Shown one piece after another: positions 12,161 through 24,456 of a stretch of 64,000 nucleotides of DNA. This stretch comes from Corylus avellana (lineage: Eukaryota; Streptophyta; Magnoliopsida; Fagales; Betulaceae). Positions within the stretch are counted from its first letter, which is position 1, and each line of letters starts with the position of its first letter. The position numbers and the translations under genes are program-made. The stretch is taken from assembly GCF_901000735.1 (NCBI RefSeq), contig NC_081541.1, forward strand, positions 26,996,258 through 27,060,257. Reading direction: 5' to 3'. The notes under the pieces were generated by a model. That model did not search any database, was not told where the DNA came from, and saw only the letters and a list, made by a program, of their open reading frames with translations.

Positions 12161-12675
12161 TATATCCTGAAACCTCTATGTAATTAAATTATCTTCTTCA
12201 AATTATGTGGTTGATCTTTTTATTTTATTTTAAAAAAAATAAAAACATATTTGGGAGCACGAAATTTGTTGTACATGGTTTTGTTTTGAGTAGCACACCA
12301 GGAATTAGGAAACATACTAATTTCACACAAATGAATTAGTATTATATTTTGATAATAACTTCATTTCGGATGTAGTGCAAAACGATACTTTTACAACCTT
12401 CAATATAAAGTTGACAAATCAGTAAAAAGAAAAAACCAATTGATTTTGTTTAGGCATAAAGTTAGAATGAATGGGAAAAAAAAAATGAAAAAGTTTTGTG
12501 GATCAATTGATTTTGTTTAAAGATATGTTGTTTTCAGATCTATTTCATTTAGTGTTTTTAACTTATGTGTCAAAATTTGAGTGGAGATTGTAAAAGTTAG
12601 TTTTACAACATATCTAGATAGAAGGAATTCTCTTTTATATTAATATTTATCCAACTTCCTAGTTATTTGAATGTG
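12161..12675. other. Intergenic, no gene seen
   Basis: AT-rich spacer. A phrase (tcaattgattttgttta) occurs twice, near 12437 and 12503, a small local duplication. Nothing else is supported. Confidence 0.4.
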
Positions 12676-12825
12676 GTATTTAAGAGTAATGCAATAAGTC
12701 TTCCTAGAGTCCTCCCGTAGTGGCCCAAATAATTAACTAAGCTTAGGTAGCTTAGTTAGAGGGTTAATTTGGACTTTGGGTTACTAGGGACAACTAGAAG
12801 GGTATTTAGGGGATTTGGACTTTCG

Positions 12826-13080
12826 GACCAGACGTATGCTAGGGTTGTCGGACGTACGCTCTCGTCTGTAGTAGAGGATGTACGCGGGGGGACCACTGTA
12901 CGTACGCTGTCAATAGTACATCGTACTCTACCAATAGTACACGGCCGTACGCTGGGGACCACACGGACGTACGCTACTTTTGGAATACCCCTTGGTTAAT
13001 ACCTGGACATACGCTACAGCCTTTGGATCGTTAGGTAAATAGTACTGGACGTACGCCCCTATAGTACCAGACGTCCGTTA
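12826..13080 (+). repeat. Array of GACGTACGCT-like motifs in LTR U3
   Basis: About nine degenerate copies of ggacgtacgct occur (near 12828, 12850, 12876, 12896, 12942, 12964, 13003, 13043 and 13067), containing the palindrome cgtacg or acgt. They sit directly upstream of the TATA box and are rich in CpG relative to the surrounding sequence. Their position suggests a promoter/enhancer array of the LTR; that role is inferred. Confidence 0.7.
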
Positions 13081-13110
13081 CTTTTCAGAGAAGTTGGTAG
13101 CGCCCTCTGC

Positions 13111-13122
13111 TATAAATACCCC
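13111..13122 (+). promoter_or_regulatory. TATA box of the solo LTR
   Basis: ctataaataccc lies about 30 nt downstream of the motif array and upstream of a C/T-rich start-like region (ctcacacccattctcg), as expected for an LTR U3/R boundary. Confidence 0.6.
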
Positions 13123-15024
13123 CTACCCTCAAGGTTTCTCACACCCATTCTCGTTCCCAGGCTCTCTGATACCCCTGTGTGAGTGTTTTTTGAGTGTGTT
13201 CTTGTGAGATTGTGTGTTTTGTGGAGAATGAGAGGTGTTTTCTTGGAGGTTGCTTTTAGGAGGTAACCCTTTGCGCTAAACTTTTCTTTCTAGGTTGTTA
13301 TGCTCTTTTAATGCTTTCTAAAGTTGCTTAGACGTTGGTTTGAAACGTTAAACATGTTATATCATTGATCTTGTTTAGAGGTGGGCTTAGTTCCATTGTG
13401 TTTTCTATTGCATGGAGACCTTTTTTTGAGATAGGAGGTCCTAGATATTCTTTTGGTAGCCTTAGAAATCGATTTGGGAGGATAGGAGGATGAATGAACC
13501 AAATGAGGTTCTACTTGAACCTTCTCGGTGGACGTATTGCTACGAACCCGAACGTACAGTCAGAAGGGTTCCAGGGAACACCACTTTGGCCAGTCATCTG
13601 ATATCCTCTGTTTTCATGTTCTAGGTTCATTTTAGTTGGATTTAGAACTAATGATAGGTATTTTCTTAGTATTCAAGGCTATGGAGGCTCAAGAAAATTT
13701 TACGGAGGAACCTTACGACCCAGGTGAGTACAAACTCACATGGATGTTTATTGTTACTTTTCCTGCATTGCATGTCTATTTTATATATATCAAACATGCA
13801 TACTTTGCAACTCTAATGAAATACATTTTGGAACTACTGTGAACTCTCTTTTGTGAAAACGTGTGTTGATTAACAAGATAACAATGAAGCTTGTAAAACT
13901 ATGCATGTAAAAAACTGATAAGATTAATTGTATTGTATAACATAGTATACTGGTACGTGCAGGATAACGGCCATTGGCTTACTATACAGGTTAACTTTAT
14001 GGTCAAATGTGTGTGTGTGTGGGCTTTGGATCCAATGGTTTCGTGACCAAGGCACAACCATTCCCTAATGGATAGTTACTATAGAACGGACATCATTAGT
14101 GGTGTGTGCCACCCGATGTCAAACTCGGTCGTGCCACTAATGTTATGTATGGTAGTGTGCAACATTCGGGCCACCGGTGTTGTACTACAGGTCCTTCAGG
14201 ACAGCGCTAACCTTGCTGAGAATAGGTAATATTTCGGGTAGACCATACGGTTGAACTATTATTGTTACTCATGAGTATATGCATATATTATATCTATATC
14301 ACATCCATGATAAACTGTCATAATGTTGCATGTACTTTATAAATAACTGAATTCACCATTTAATAATGGGTACGTCATGTGCATTTATACTCACTAAGTC
14401 GTCGGACTTACCCTTGTATTATTTTTCCTTTTTCTCCATATGTACAACTATGCGGTTATAGATAGTTTAGCAGAGGAGGATACCCCGAAGCATCCAGTTA
14501 TCTTGGAGGATTTGACCCGGAAGAGGCTTGAGAACTTATTGCAAGCTTAGGCGAACGCTCATGGTAACTAGTACTTTTGAGTTATGCTGTAAACTTAGAG
14601 CTTTTATGCATGTTTGCATATTAAAGTATGGTATGAATCCCTTGTAAAGATGATGACTTGTATAATGTGATTTTAGCTATTTAATGATCTTTGGTAGATA
14701 CTCTGGTTGTAACGGTTATGTTTATAGAATCTTTTTGTTTCCGCTGTTTAGTATCATCTCTTTTTGAAAAGTAGAGGTCCTTGAGTCTTGTTCGAAGTGG
14801 AATAAGGCTGGGAGACGAACCGTGAAGTTAATTACTAGTTAATTAATTTTCAGGGCTTTACACTTCCTAAAGTCATCCCAAATGTGATGTGGCTTTTAAA
14901 ATTATTGTTGAATTTGAGATGTGATTTATTAATTTTTGATCTATTGTGATTTTAAAAGCCACATCACATTTGGGATGATTTTAGAAGGACTCTAGGAACA
15001 CTTATAGCATTACTCAGTATTTAA

Positions 15025-15821
15025 TTGGATTTGGACAAACAAAACAAAAACAAAAAGGAATTGATTCATATCAGCAAGCGATTATTCACCAAAAGCCTAA
15101 CTGTACTAGATGCATATTATTATTGAGAAAATTTCAAGTACAAAATAAAGTTATTCAGGCCAAGAGAGGAGGCTAACACATGCTAATGTTTAAATGACTC
15201 AGATAATTATGTCAAATTATAATGGCCTTATGGCATCGCCAAGTATATAGTACTCCACCATCCATACTTTCTTCTCGTATGAGGTAAAATTTTGGCATGG
15301 ACTAATATGGATTAACAACCCTTATCATCTCACTGCCAAAATTTCAGTTAGTAGAACTAGTCAAAAGCTTTTTTTTTTTTTTTTTTTTTTAAAAAAGAAG
15401 AAGTTATATTTCAAATTTTCAATATATATCTCTAAATAAATGCCCTCACTAATAAGCAATAGATACTCTTCAAATAATTTAGAGAAATAACAAATGAGGA
15501 AGTCCAGGTTTAAGGATTAGATAGAAATGTCCGTAGAGAAAGGCAGGTAATTTATGATCATTTACAATTTCAAACTTCTTATAAGTGTAATATCCTTAGC
15601 AAATGACAAAAGTCACAAAACAACAAGAAAACAACAGGCCCTAATGTGCACATTGGGCTGGGCCAATTCCAGCAAATTTTGAACTATTAACTCAAAGCTT
15701 ATTGTTCAAGCCCAAGCCCAAATGGGCAAATGTTCAACTTCAATCTCTCTCTCTCTTTTATAGTCGAAACTAAAAACCCTGTGAATCATTTCTGCTTTCC
15801 CTAACCCAGCAACACACATAC
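15025..15821. other. Intergenic, no gene seen
   Basis: AT-rich spacer with a long T run (about 15371-15390). It would include the promoter of the F-box relic. No motif can be assigned. Confidence 0.4.
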
Positions 15822-16310
15822 CCATTACCCCCAACAAATTGCCTGAAGACTTGGTGACGCAAATTCTGCTATGCCTTCCAGTCGTCTCTCTCTTGTGTTT
15901 CAAGTGCGTATGCAAATCTTGGTATGCTCTCATCATACACCAAAACTTCGTAAGAAAACACCACATCCTGGTTGGCATATGCTGATGACCGGGAGACATT
16001 TGTTTTATCATTTGACATGAGCAATGAGGTATTCCTAAAAACACCACATCCAGATAATGTTAAAGGGGAAGTCATTTTCGTGTTAAATGAATCGATTGCC
16101 ATGGCTGGTATTATATGGGGTGAAGAATAGACAGAGATTCGATTTGATATATGGTTGTTGCTTAAAATTGGTGTTAAGGACTCTTGGACCAGGCTTCGAA
16201 TAGGACTGTTGTGATCTAATATATGAACTGAACATATATCAACTAGACTGTACATCAAGGGTTTAGTTGCTCTAAGAAATCTGCAAGGAGCTTGCATATA
16301 TTTGATCAAA
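15822..16310 (+). pseudogene. F-box / FBA-domain pseudogene
   Basis: Plus-strand reading from about 15836 gives NKLPEDLVTQILLCLPV, then FKCVCKSWYALI and NFVRKH, a clear F-box (binds SKP1 in SCF ubiquitin ligases). From about 15988 it gives FVLSFDMSNEVFLKTPHPDN and VLNESIAMAG, typical of the late part of an F-box-associated (FBA) domain. The roughly 150-200 residues that normally separate these parts are missing, so an internal deletion is likely. The expected start codon position reads ata, and a tag stop lies near 16128. Minus-strand open frames here are shadows. Confidence 0.75.
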
Positions 16311-17410
16311 TTTGGAGTTGATTCTAATGATGCATTATCCTATAATCATGTTTCAACATTATCCTATAATCATGTTAGAATGGAAAAAAAGAAGAAGCCA
16401 AAGTTATGCACATTAAAAAACTAAGTACTTTCAGTTTCATTCGTTGCCAAGAAACAGAAGTACCTGAACTGCTAAAATTGATTTTCACTATATACAAATG
16501 TTTATGTTGCTATTCTCTTTCACTATATTAGGATTTAAGGAGCCATTTAACCCAACTTAGTTAATCATCTTTCTTGAAGGCTTCTATGGTTGAACAAAAG
16601 TTCAAGTCCCACTCTTCACTTTGTCTATTATCATTCTATTGAGAGTAATGCTATTTAGTAGACTCATGTACAATTTTCATACAACCGAATAACGTGATAG
16701 TAAAAATAACACTTGTAAAAAAATAAAAATAAAAACCACTTCATTCTATAGAGTATCTAGCGACTAACTTGGTTGCTATATCTACATTTAGGGAAGCTCA
16801 AACTGATGTAGTCAAGTTTAATAGCCCTTTAGTCGGTTATTGTTAATACACACACACACACACTAGACTTTATCACATCAATTTTGTAGGATGTTTCATG
16901 TTTGTGTGAAATGTAGCATTCAAAACTGCATTTTTATCTTACAATTATTTCATAATGTTGATTCACTAATCATAACCAATCCTTTTATCGATCAGTGTTA
17001 AAAAAAAAAAATAAAGCATTTCAATTGTTGTTTGTAAGTGGCATTAATATTATGAAATAATCGTAAGATAAAAATATAATTTATTATATTATTCAAAAGA
17101 TAATTTATTTTTTTATGAATGAATTTCTATAAACAGAATATATCACTCTCTAACTAAAAAAGCTAGAACCCATATGCCAACAAGCATCACAATAGGCTCC
17201 TTATATTTAGTTTTTCCCTACAAATTTAACAAACCTCATAAAAACACACATTTAACAAACTCCATACTTTACTTTATTTTTAACTTTTGTCACACTTCCT
17301 ACATTCCAAAAGTCAAAAAGTTAAAGTTAAACAATTTTTTTGTATTTATTTTTTACTTTCTTGCTATACACTACCCTTTATGCTTATGTTGTTGGTTGGT
17401 TTAAAACTAA
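16311..17410. other. Gene-free spacer with a hairpin MITE
   Basis: No gene is seen. At about 16935-17075, tttttatcttacaattattt and a complementary aaataatcgtaagataaaaa form an inverted pair about 100 bp apart, a short MITE. A MITE-end-like phrase, gagtaatgctatttagtaga, lies near 16641. A (CA)n run is at about 16849-16863. Confidence 0.5.
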
Positions 17411-17419
17411 TAAAAAATA

Positions 17420-17831
17420 GGTTAGTTTCACAAAGATTCTTTGAACTTCAACACGTTTTGAAAAAATCCATCCAAAGTTCAAAAACTCTAAATTTCACCA
17501 TTTGAACTTATAATTTGATGCAATCTACTCTTTCCGTTAGGATTTGGTGTTAAAATCTTAACAGAGGCTATGAAAAATACCATAATACACTCAAATTTTT
17601 GTTTTTTTGTTTTTTTTTTTCATGTGAAATTAAGGGTAAATTTGGAATAAAAGTTTTAGGGGGTATAAAAAGGTTATTTTATCCATGTTAATGTTTGTTT
17701 AACGCCAAACATAACGTATGAGGTAGATTATATCAAATTAAAAGTTCGAGGGTTGAAATTGAGAGTTTTTGAACTTTGGAGGGTTTTCTAAAAACGCGTA
17801 GAAGTTCATGAGGCCTTTGTGACGTTTCCCC
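17420..17831. mobile_element. MULE-type MITE, 412 bp, 9-bp target duplication
   Basis: Both flanks are taaaaaata (17411-17419 and 17832-17840), the 9-bp duplication typical of Mutator-like elements. The ends form an imperfect inverted repeat of about 110 bp: ccaaagttcaaaaactct near 17473 faces agagtttttgaactttgg near 17761, and caaag-type termini sit about 10 nt from each edge. It contains no coding sequence. Confidence 0.8.
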
Positions 17832-17840
17832 TAAAAAATA

Positions 17841-18108
17841 ATATTTAACTAAAGTAGAGAAAAAAGTTAAAAATTTAGTATTTGAGTCATTATTAAAGTG
17901 GCTTTTCAAATTTGAAAAGTGAACTTTTCTTTTCAAATTTGGCTTTTGTTTGATGAGCTCACTAAGAATGCTTTACAGTCAACATCCAGCCCCAAAAGAA
18001 AGAACTCAGCTGTACAAACTCCAATTTCAATATTGTAAGATTAAACCCACTACATCAAGTTGAGGCCTTGTTTGGCAATGGACTTGCATAAGTTTCAATT
18101 TTTTTTTA
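17841..18108. other. Spacer between two MULE-type elements
   Basis: AT-rich, with a local inverted pair (ttttcaaatttgaaaag near 17902 and again at about 17930). No gene. Confidence 0.4.
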
Positions 18109-18640
18109 GGGAAAAATATAAAAAAGCCTCCCAAACTACTAGCCGTTTTGGATTTAGCCCCTAATATTACAAAAGTCATAAAGTAGCCCCCCAAACTACT
18201 AAGCTTTTGCATTTTGGCCACTCCGTTAGTCAACACCGTCAGTCTGGACGGAAAACACAAAACGGCGTCATTTGGATGGGGTGAAGTTACTACAATGCCC
18301 TTATATATATATATATAAGGTGCAAAATGGTGCCGTTTTGCTTAGGGTATACTTTAAGTCCCTTTCTTCCAATTCCCATCTCCCCCAATCGAGACCCTTC
18401 ACACGCAGCCCAGCCGCACGCCGTCCCCTCTTCTCCTTCACACGCAGCCGAGCCGCACGGTGCCATCCCATCTTCTCCTTCACACGCAGCCGAGCCGCAC
18501 GGTCCCGTCCCGCTGCTCCAAACGTCTCCTTCACACGCAGCCCACCCGTCTGCTCCGAACGTCTCCTTCACACGCAGCTGAGCCGTACGGTCCCATCCCT
18601 TTTACTCCGATCGTCTCCCCCACACAGCCGATCGGCCACT
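18109..18640 (+). repeat. Left terminal inverted repeat of the MULE
   Basis: Outer about 260 bp is AT-rich (includes tatatatatatata at 18303). The inner part is a GC-rich minisatellite of about 50 bp units built on cttcacacgcagcc(g)agccg. Proline/serine/arginine-rich frames here (18272-18718) are not credible proteins. Confidence 0.8.
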
Positions 18641-18659
18641 GAAGGTAGCCCACTAATTT

Positions 18660-20396
18660 CCCAATTGAGTTGTTCCTATTTTTTAGGGTTTGTGGAGAAA
18701 GGTTTTGGTCGTGTGTAGATGTATTGATGTTCTGATTTATTGTGAAGGAAAATTAGCTTATAGTGTCCGAAAGTGATATGGGTCCCTATGTTTAGAAGAT
18801 TTTTGTTTGTATAGTTTTTTCCTTGGCTGCAGACCGTTGTTTTGTATATTTTTATTTTGGTATAATATTTGAAGTTATTGGTTTATGAGTTTGTTGTCTG
18901 CTTATTGTCGGATGGGTTGGCTGTATGGTTTGTTTTTTTGCATTCTGCATTCCCTTTTTTATGTGGTCCCCCTGCTGTAATGCATGCCATCTGTGATCCC
19001 CTTTGTTGTCTGCTGTAAAGGAAATGAAAGAAAAATCTGAAGAAACCATGACAAGTAATACATTATAAGGTGACCAAAAATTAACAAAAAAGAAATCAAA
19101 TTGTTCAAATGTAGAGCACCCACCCTGCTTCTTTCAACCTACGGCTTGGGTGTCAAATTTTGATTTTTCTATGCTACAAACCACCATTTTATTTAAAATG
19201 CACTCCCAAATGAGGAACCTTCAATAATTTTATTTAAAAACGCATCTTTGGCTTGCAAAATCTTAAATGAACTCCAATGGAAAGTAGACATTAACAAAGA
19301 ACCTTAGAAGTTGTATTTATTTTGGCATGAAAAAAAATTGTTAGATGTCGGATGGTTGTTGTTCTACCAGTAAAATTCGAACCTAAAATGCTTTTTTATT
19401 TTATTTTTATAAAAAATGATGGAAACCTCACTTTCAAAACAATGTTGAAATAAGTTAAAAAGAAAGAAAGTGAAAATGTCATTAAAAAACACAAATGTTG
19501 ACGAATTAGTTGCATCCTCCGACCATGCTTGACTAGCTCCAAAAGGGATATCCAAATATATACGTTTTTCTCCCTTATGATGTGAGTGTTTGAATATTCA
19601 AATATTACCATTTTCTTCTCTTCTTTATCTTTTCCTTTTTCATTTTTCTTTTCATTTTATCTCTCCTTAATTATATGCATCATGCATGCATAGGAGAGGA
19701 GAGAAATACGAATATGCTACGAATATGCCTCACTTTCGTGATATTTTGTTGCTACTTGTATGCTACAAGTGTTTGAGAATGTCAAGTTGACAAGAATGAT
19801 AATAATTTTTTTTTATTTTTTTATTTTTTTAAGGGAAGCTTTCATATTCATTTATTGAAAAAGAAAAATCAATTAAAGTTACAAAATTGTGTGATCATTT
19901 CGTAACATAAAAAAAGTTATCTTGGAAAACAGTATGTGTAGCACTTAATTCATTTTTACTCTAGTAATGTAAAAATATATTCTTGATTTATTTTTTTTAT
20001 CTCACATATAAAATCACAATAATTAATTTATAGTGTCGAGTAACGCTATACCCATCACTATTTCCAACCTCCATCTGCAATGGGTGACGTGGCCATATAA
20101 AATACTCATATGATCATATAAAGCTGCATGTGCCTTTATAATTGGGTGTACATAATTAATGACCATATATTGTCTACATTTGTTTCCGAGATGTTCCCTT
20201 ACTCTAGATTACATGCATTGTACAATTTAATGTAAATTATTATTTTTATTTTTCCTATGAAGTGACTTTAATTAATTTGTTAAAGTTAAATTATACTTAA
20301 TACTAGTTGATATTTACGTAAGCTCGAATTTTTGTTTTTTTGTTTTTTTTATATATTTTATTGAGTTGTTAATTTTCTTTGATCCTTTTATTGTTG
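18660..20396 (+). other. Upstream region of the MULE transposase gene
   Basis: 1.7 kb without a recognisable coding region. It is expected to carry the promoter and leader of the transposase gene. A MITE-like phrase, gagtaacgctataccc, lies near 20038. No splice or promoter signal can be fixed. Confidence 0.45.
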
Positions 20397-23300
20397 ATGA
20401 TGACTATACGAGAGCTTGTGTTTGAGGTGCATTACGGTGGTAAGATTAATAGGGGGTTTACGTGCACATATGTGGGGGGTGATGTAGATGTGCATGATGA
20501 GACGTATGACGAGAACAAGTTGTCATTTTTTGAGATTGAAGGTATAGTAAAGAAATATGGATACAAGTCAGGGGATCTTGTGTATTACTTGAAACCAGGT
20601 TGTACTTTTCAAGGTGGTTTAAAATTAATTTCATGAGATCATAATGTCTTGGAAATGGTTGCTGCACATAAAGGGGTATCGGTTATTGAGTTGTACCTTG
20701 TTTCATTTGATGAGCCTGCAGTTAATGATGATGATGATGGTGAATATGGTGAAAATAGTAGGATTGACCGAGATGATCCTTATTGGGAAGAAGTATTCGA
20801 ACCAGACTTGTTTGATGAAGATAATAACCTCCCTGGGCCATCCATGGCAGGAGGAAATGTTGAGGAGGGTGGTGTTGAGGGTAATGAGGAGGGTCATGGG
20901 GAGGGTAATGAGGGTGAGGATGGGGATGAGGAGGGTGATGGGGAGGGTAATGAGGGTGAGGATGGGGACGAGGAGGAGGAGAGTGATGAGGCGGCGGATG
21001 ATGATAATCAAAATGCAAATGCAGGGGGAGCTAAAAATGCGAGTGGAAGGGGTCAGTGCTATGGTGATGAGGTTGATGATGATGAAGCAAACTCTACCAT
21101 GGCCCGAAGTGACATTCTTGTATCCCCTCCTATAAGTGACGAGGAGAATGAGGTTTCATCTATTGCCAGATGTGTAACTAGGCGAACTGAGTTTCAACAA
21201 ACTGACAGGTCGAATCCACAGTTGAGTAATGAGCAGTTGTTTCCCTCAATCAAAGTCTTTAGAGAAGCAATTAGGGAGAACAACCTGAAGAAGGGGAAGG
21301 ATATTAGGTTTAAAAAAAATTACCTGGCAAAATGTATTGTCGTATGCAGGGATCCAGGTTGTAGGTATCGGGTTTACGGTCGTAAATGCAAGGATCAAGA
21401 GTCATTTGAAATTAGATCGATACAAGACAAACACACTTATACAAGGCAGCATAAGAATTCGATTGTGAAATCTGGATGGATTGCTGATAAACTTATTGAC
21501 AAGTTTAGAGTGCAGCCTAACATGCCGTTGAAGGCGATTCTTGGGGAAGTCAAAGACAAGTTGGGTGTTGACGTTAATAATTGCCAATTGTATAGGACTA
21601 GAAGAATTGCAAAGGAAATGCTTCAGGGGAAAGTAAAGATGCAATACAATAAGCTTTGGGATTATTGTGAAACCATTAAACAAATGAATCGGGGTAGTTG
21701 TGTGATGATGAAGGTTGATAGACCTTTACCTGACCATCCTGCATGTTTCCAAAGGTTGTATTTCTCATTGGCTGCCATGAAGAAAGGTTTTCGAGCTGGT
21801 TGTATGCCTTTCATTGGGTTGGATGGGTGCTTTTTGAAAGGGACTTATAAGGGACACCTTTTGTTGGCCATTTCTAGGGATGGCAATAATAACATGTACC
21901 CAATGGCTCTTGCAGTTGTTGAGGCAGAAACCAAAGACAGTTGGATATGGTTTCTTGAGACTTTGGTCTCAAACCTTGGCACCCCCCCTGTACAAGGATG
22001 GACATTTATTTCTGATCGTCAAAAGGTAAGTATATTATAAGTTCATTATGTTTATTTCTTTTTCTTTTTCGTTGTTTTCATCAAAAGATAACCAAGTGTT
22101 GTTTATTATTTATTATGGTTGCAGGGGCTGCAACCAGCGTTTGACGTGGTGCTTCCTGGGGGTGACCATCGGTTCTGTGTGAGGCATTTGTATGCGAATT
22201 ACAGAGACTCAAGTCATCGTGGTCTTGCCTTGAAAGACAAGTTATGGGCTGCGGCTGTAGCATACACTGAAGCTGAATTCCATAAGGAAATGAATGAATT
22301 GAAGCATATAAGCGAGCATGCATACAACTACTTGTCAAATGTTGACCCAAGCTTATAGTCCAGGGCTTGGTTCAATACATTTCCGAGGTGTGATCTACTT
22401 GTCAACAACCTCTGTGAGTGCTTCAATGCTTACATCCTGAATGCATGTGACATGCCGATCATATCCATGCTGGAATTCATAAGAAAGAAGTTGATGAAGA
22501 GATATCGAATGAGGAGGGATGGCATCCGCACGATGACGGGTAGGCTATGTCCAACGGTTGTTGCCAAATTGGACGAAATTGGACAGGTTGCTGGGCATTG
22601 CTACAGCACATATGCTGGGGCTGGGTTATACGAAGTAACCCACAATAATAAACAATATGTTGTGAATTTGTTGAGGAAAACTTGTGGCTGTAGATAGTGG
22701 GACATGACTGGAATCCCTTGTGCACATGGAGTGTCAGCAATTTGGTTTTTTAATGGAAACCCCGAGGATTACGTAAATGATTGGTATAGTGTTGAGATGT
22801 ATAAAAAAGCCTATGATGACATTGTGTATCCAATGCCTAGAGAGGAGGAATGGGTGAAGACTAACTACGACCAAGTGGACCCCCCCATGAGTAGAATACA
22901 ACCAGGGAGGCCCTGAAAAGTAAGGACAAGGGGTCCAGAAGAGCCGGTCAATCAATACCGTATGAGAAAGGGTGGAGTGAGAATGAGATGCGGCAAATGC
23001 AGAGGGATTGGACACAATAGCAGAACATGTCCATGGAACAGAACATAGGCAGTGAATTACAGGAGCGGAAGCGGTATTGCAAGACAACATGAGGTGAGTT
23101 ACTACATGTTTTTCTTTCTCTTTTTTGTTTTTTTTTTCTTTCTTTTCTCTTGGTCATTATATATATTGTGCTATGTTAATATCATAGGTACAAGATGATA
23201 GTGGGCGAAGTTTACATGGTCAGACCCCAACTCCCCAGCCAACCATTGATGCTGAAACAGTAAGTGATAAACTGTTTAAATGTCATTACTCATTGCAATT

Positions 23301-23439
23301 AATTCATTACATTTGATTTACCAAGTTTACATCATATTTGTAGATTTCGCAAGATACTGATGCATCTTCTAGAGGTAGAGGGAGTACTAGGGGTAGGGGT
23401 AGGGGTAGAGGTAGAGGTCAGTTTGAACCTACCCCAGAA

Positions 23440-23607
23440 GGGTCTACTCGACTGCAAAGAGGTGGACCAAGGACTAGGGGAGAGCCTATTGGACTGCAAA
23501 GAAGTGGACCAAGGACTAGGGGAGGGCCTACTGGACTGCAAAGAGGTGTTCAGAGGACTATGGGAGGGTCTATTGGACTGCAAGGAGGTGGACCAAGGAC
23601 TAGGAGT
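23440..23607 (+). repeat. 42-bp coding repeat in the transposase tail
   Basis: Four tandem units of 42 bp (14 codons), each reading roughly GLQRGGPRTRGG-P, lie in exon 4. They form an arginine/glycine-rich, probably nucleic-acid-binding tail. Unit number could vary between family members. Confidence 0.8.
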
Positions 23608-24006
23608 GTAGGTAGAGGTCAGTTTCAGGGTACAGTCCACACAGTCAGATTGTATGGGCCTTCTCAACATCAAACACCACAGTCTCAGGGCAATGCTAGT
23701 GTGAGCAAACTCTTTCGATACTATTATTTTATTGTGGTGCATTTTACTTTTTGATGACACAATATAAATCAATTACTTAATATTGTGAAATGTTACATAG
23801 TTTCAGGGTACTGTCAATACCGTAAGGTTGTATGGACCTCCTTATACACAGTCCACACAATCTCAGAGGGATGCTAGTGTTAATGTGAGTACTTTATACA
23901 CTAAGTGTTTCTTTTGTTAAATGATTATACACTTCAATTTAATTTGAAGAATGATGTCAATTGAATGATATATTATGTTTAGAAGAATCGATAAAATATC
24001 CCGTCC

Positions 24007-24456
24007 ATTCATTTGAGTAGTGAGAAACTGGTTGGATTTTTTGTTTAGACTGTAATAAGAGTATGAATGCAAATAATGAGGATTCATTTGAGTAGTGAGA
24101 AACTTGTTGGATTTTTTGTTTAGACTGACATAAGAGTATGAATGCAGATAATGAGGATTCATTTGAGTAGTGAGAAACTGGTTGAATTTTTTTTTTAGAC
24201 TGTAATAAGAGTATGAATGCAGATAATAAGGATTCATTTGAGTAGTGAGAAACTGGTTGGATTTTTTGTTTAGACTGTAATAAGAGTATGAATGCAGATA
24301 ATGAGGATTCATTTGAGTAGTGAGAAACTGGTTGGAATTTTTGTTTAGACTGTAATAAGAGTATGAATGCAGATAATGATGATTCATTTGAGTATTGAGA
24401 AACTGGTTGGATTTTTTGTTTAGACTGTAATAAGAGTATGAATGCAGATAATGAAA
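24007..24456 (+). repeat. Six tandem copies of a 75-bp unit
   Basis: Units start attcatttgagtagtgagaa at 24007, 24082, 24157, 24232, 24307 and 24382, with few differences between copies. They lie in the last intron of the transposase gene. Because 75 is a multiple of three, the minus strand shows long open frames repeating every 25 residues. These are by-products. Confidence 0.95.

Larger units (their letters stand above)
12716..14862 (+). mobile_element. Solo LTR (2.15 kb) in a MITE
   Basis: The unit starts cgtagtggcccaaata (expected TG mutated to CG) and ends cagggctttaca. It is flanked by cctcc (12711-12715) and cttcc (14863-14867), a 5-bp target duplication with one change. Removing it restores the MITE arm sequence. 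Inside are a cluster of gacgtacgct motifs (12826-13080) and a TATA box (13111). There is no gag, pol, primer-binding site or second LTR, so a full element probably recombined down to one LTR. The superfamily is uncertain; Ty3/gypsy-like on length and style. Confidence 0.7.
12684..15015. mobile_element. hAT-type MITE interrupted by a solo LTR
   Basis: The left end gagtaatgcaataagt, then ttcctagagtcc (12684-12712), is the inverted complement of the right end ggactctaggaacacttatagcattactc (about 14987-15015). Internal arms continue as cccaaatgtgatgtggcttt near 14877 facing aaagccacatcacatttggg near 14953. Both flanks carry gtatttaa (12676-12683 and 15017-15024), an 8-bp duplication of the size made by hAT transposases. 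The left arm is split by the LTR at 12716-14862. Confidence 0.7.

Noticed and set aside
18100..18108. 9-bp target duplication for the large MULE
   Set aside because: The flanks are T-run and A-run sequence; no convincing 9-bp match could be chosen without bias.
18272..18718. Pro/Ser/Arg-rich frames in the left MULE arm (and 27034-27797 on the right)
   Set aside because: They read through the GC-rich minisatellite in several frames at once; this is a composition effect.
20703..21018. Minus-strand His/Pro-rich frame
   Set aside because: Antisense shadow of the acidic Glu/Gly/Asp region in transposase exon 1.
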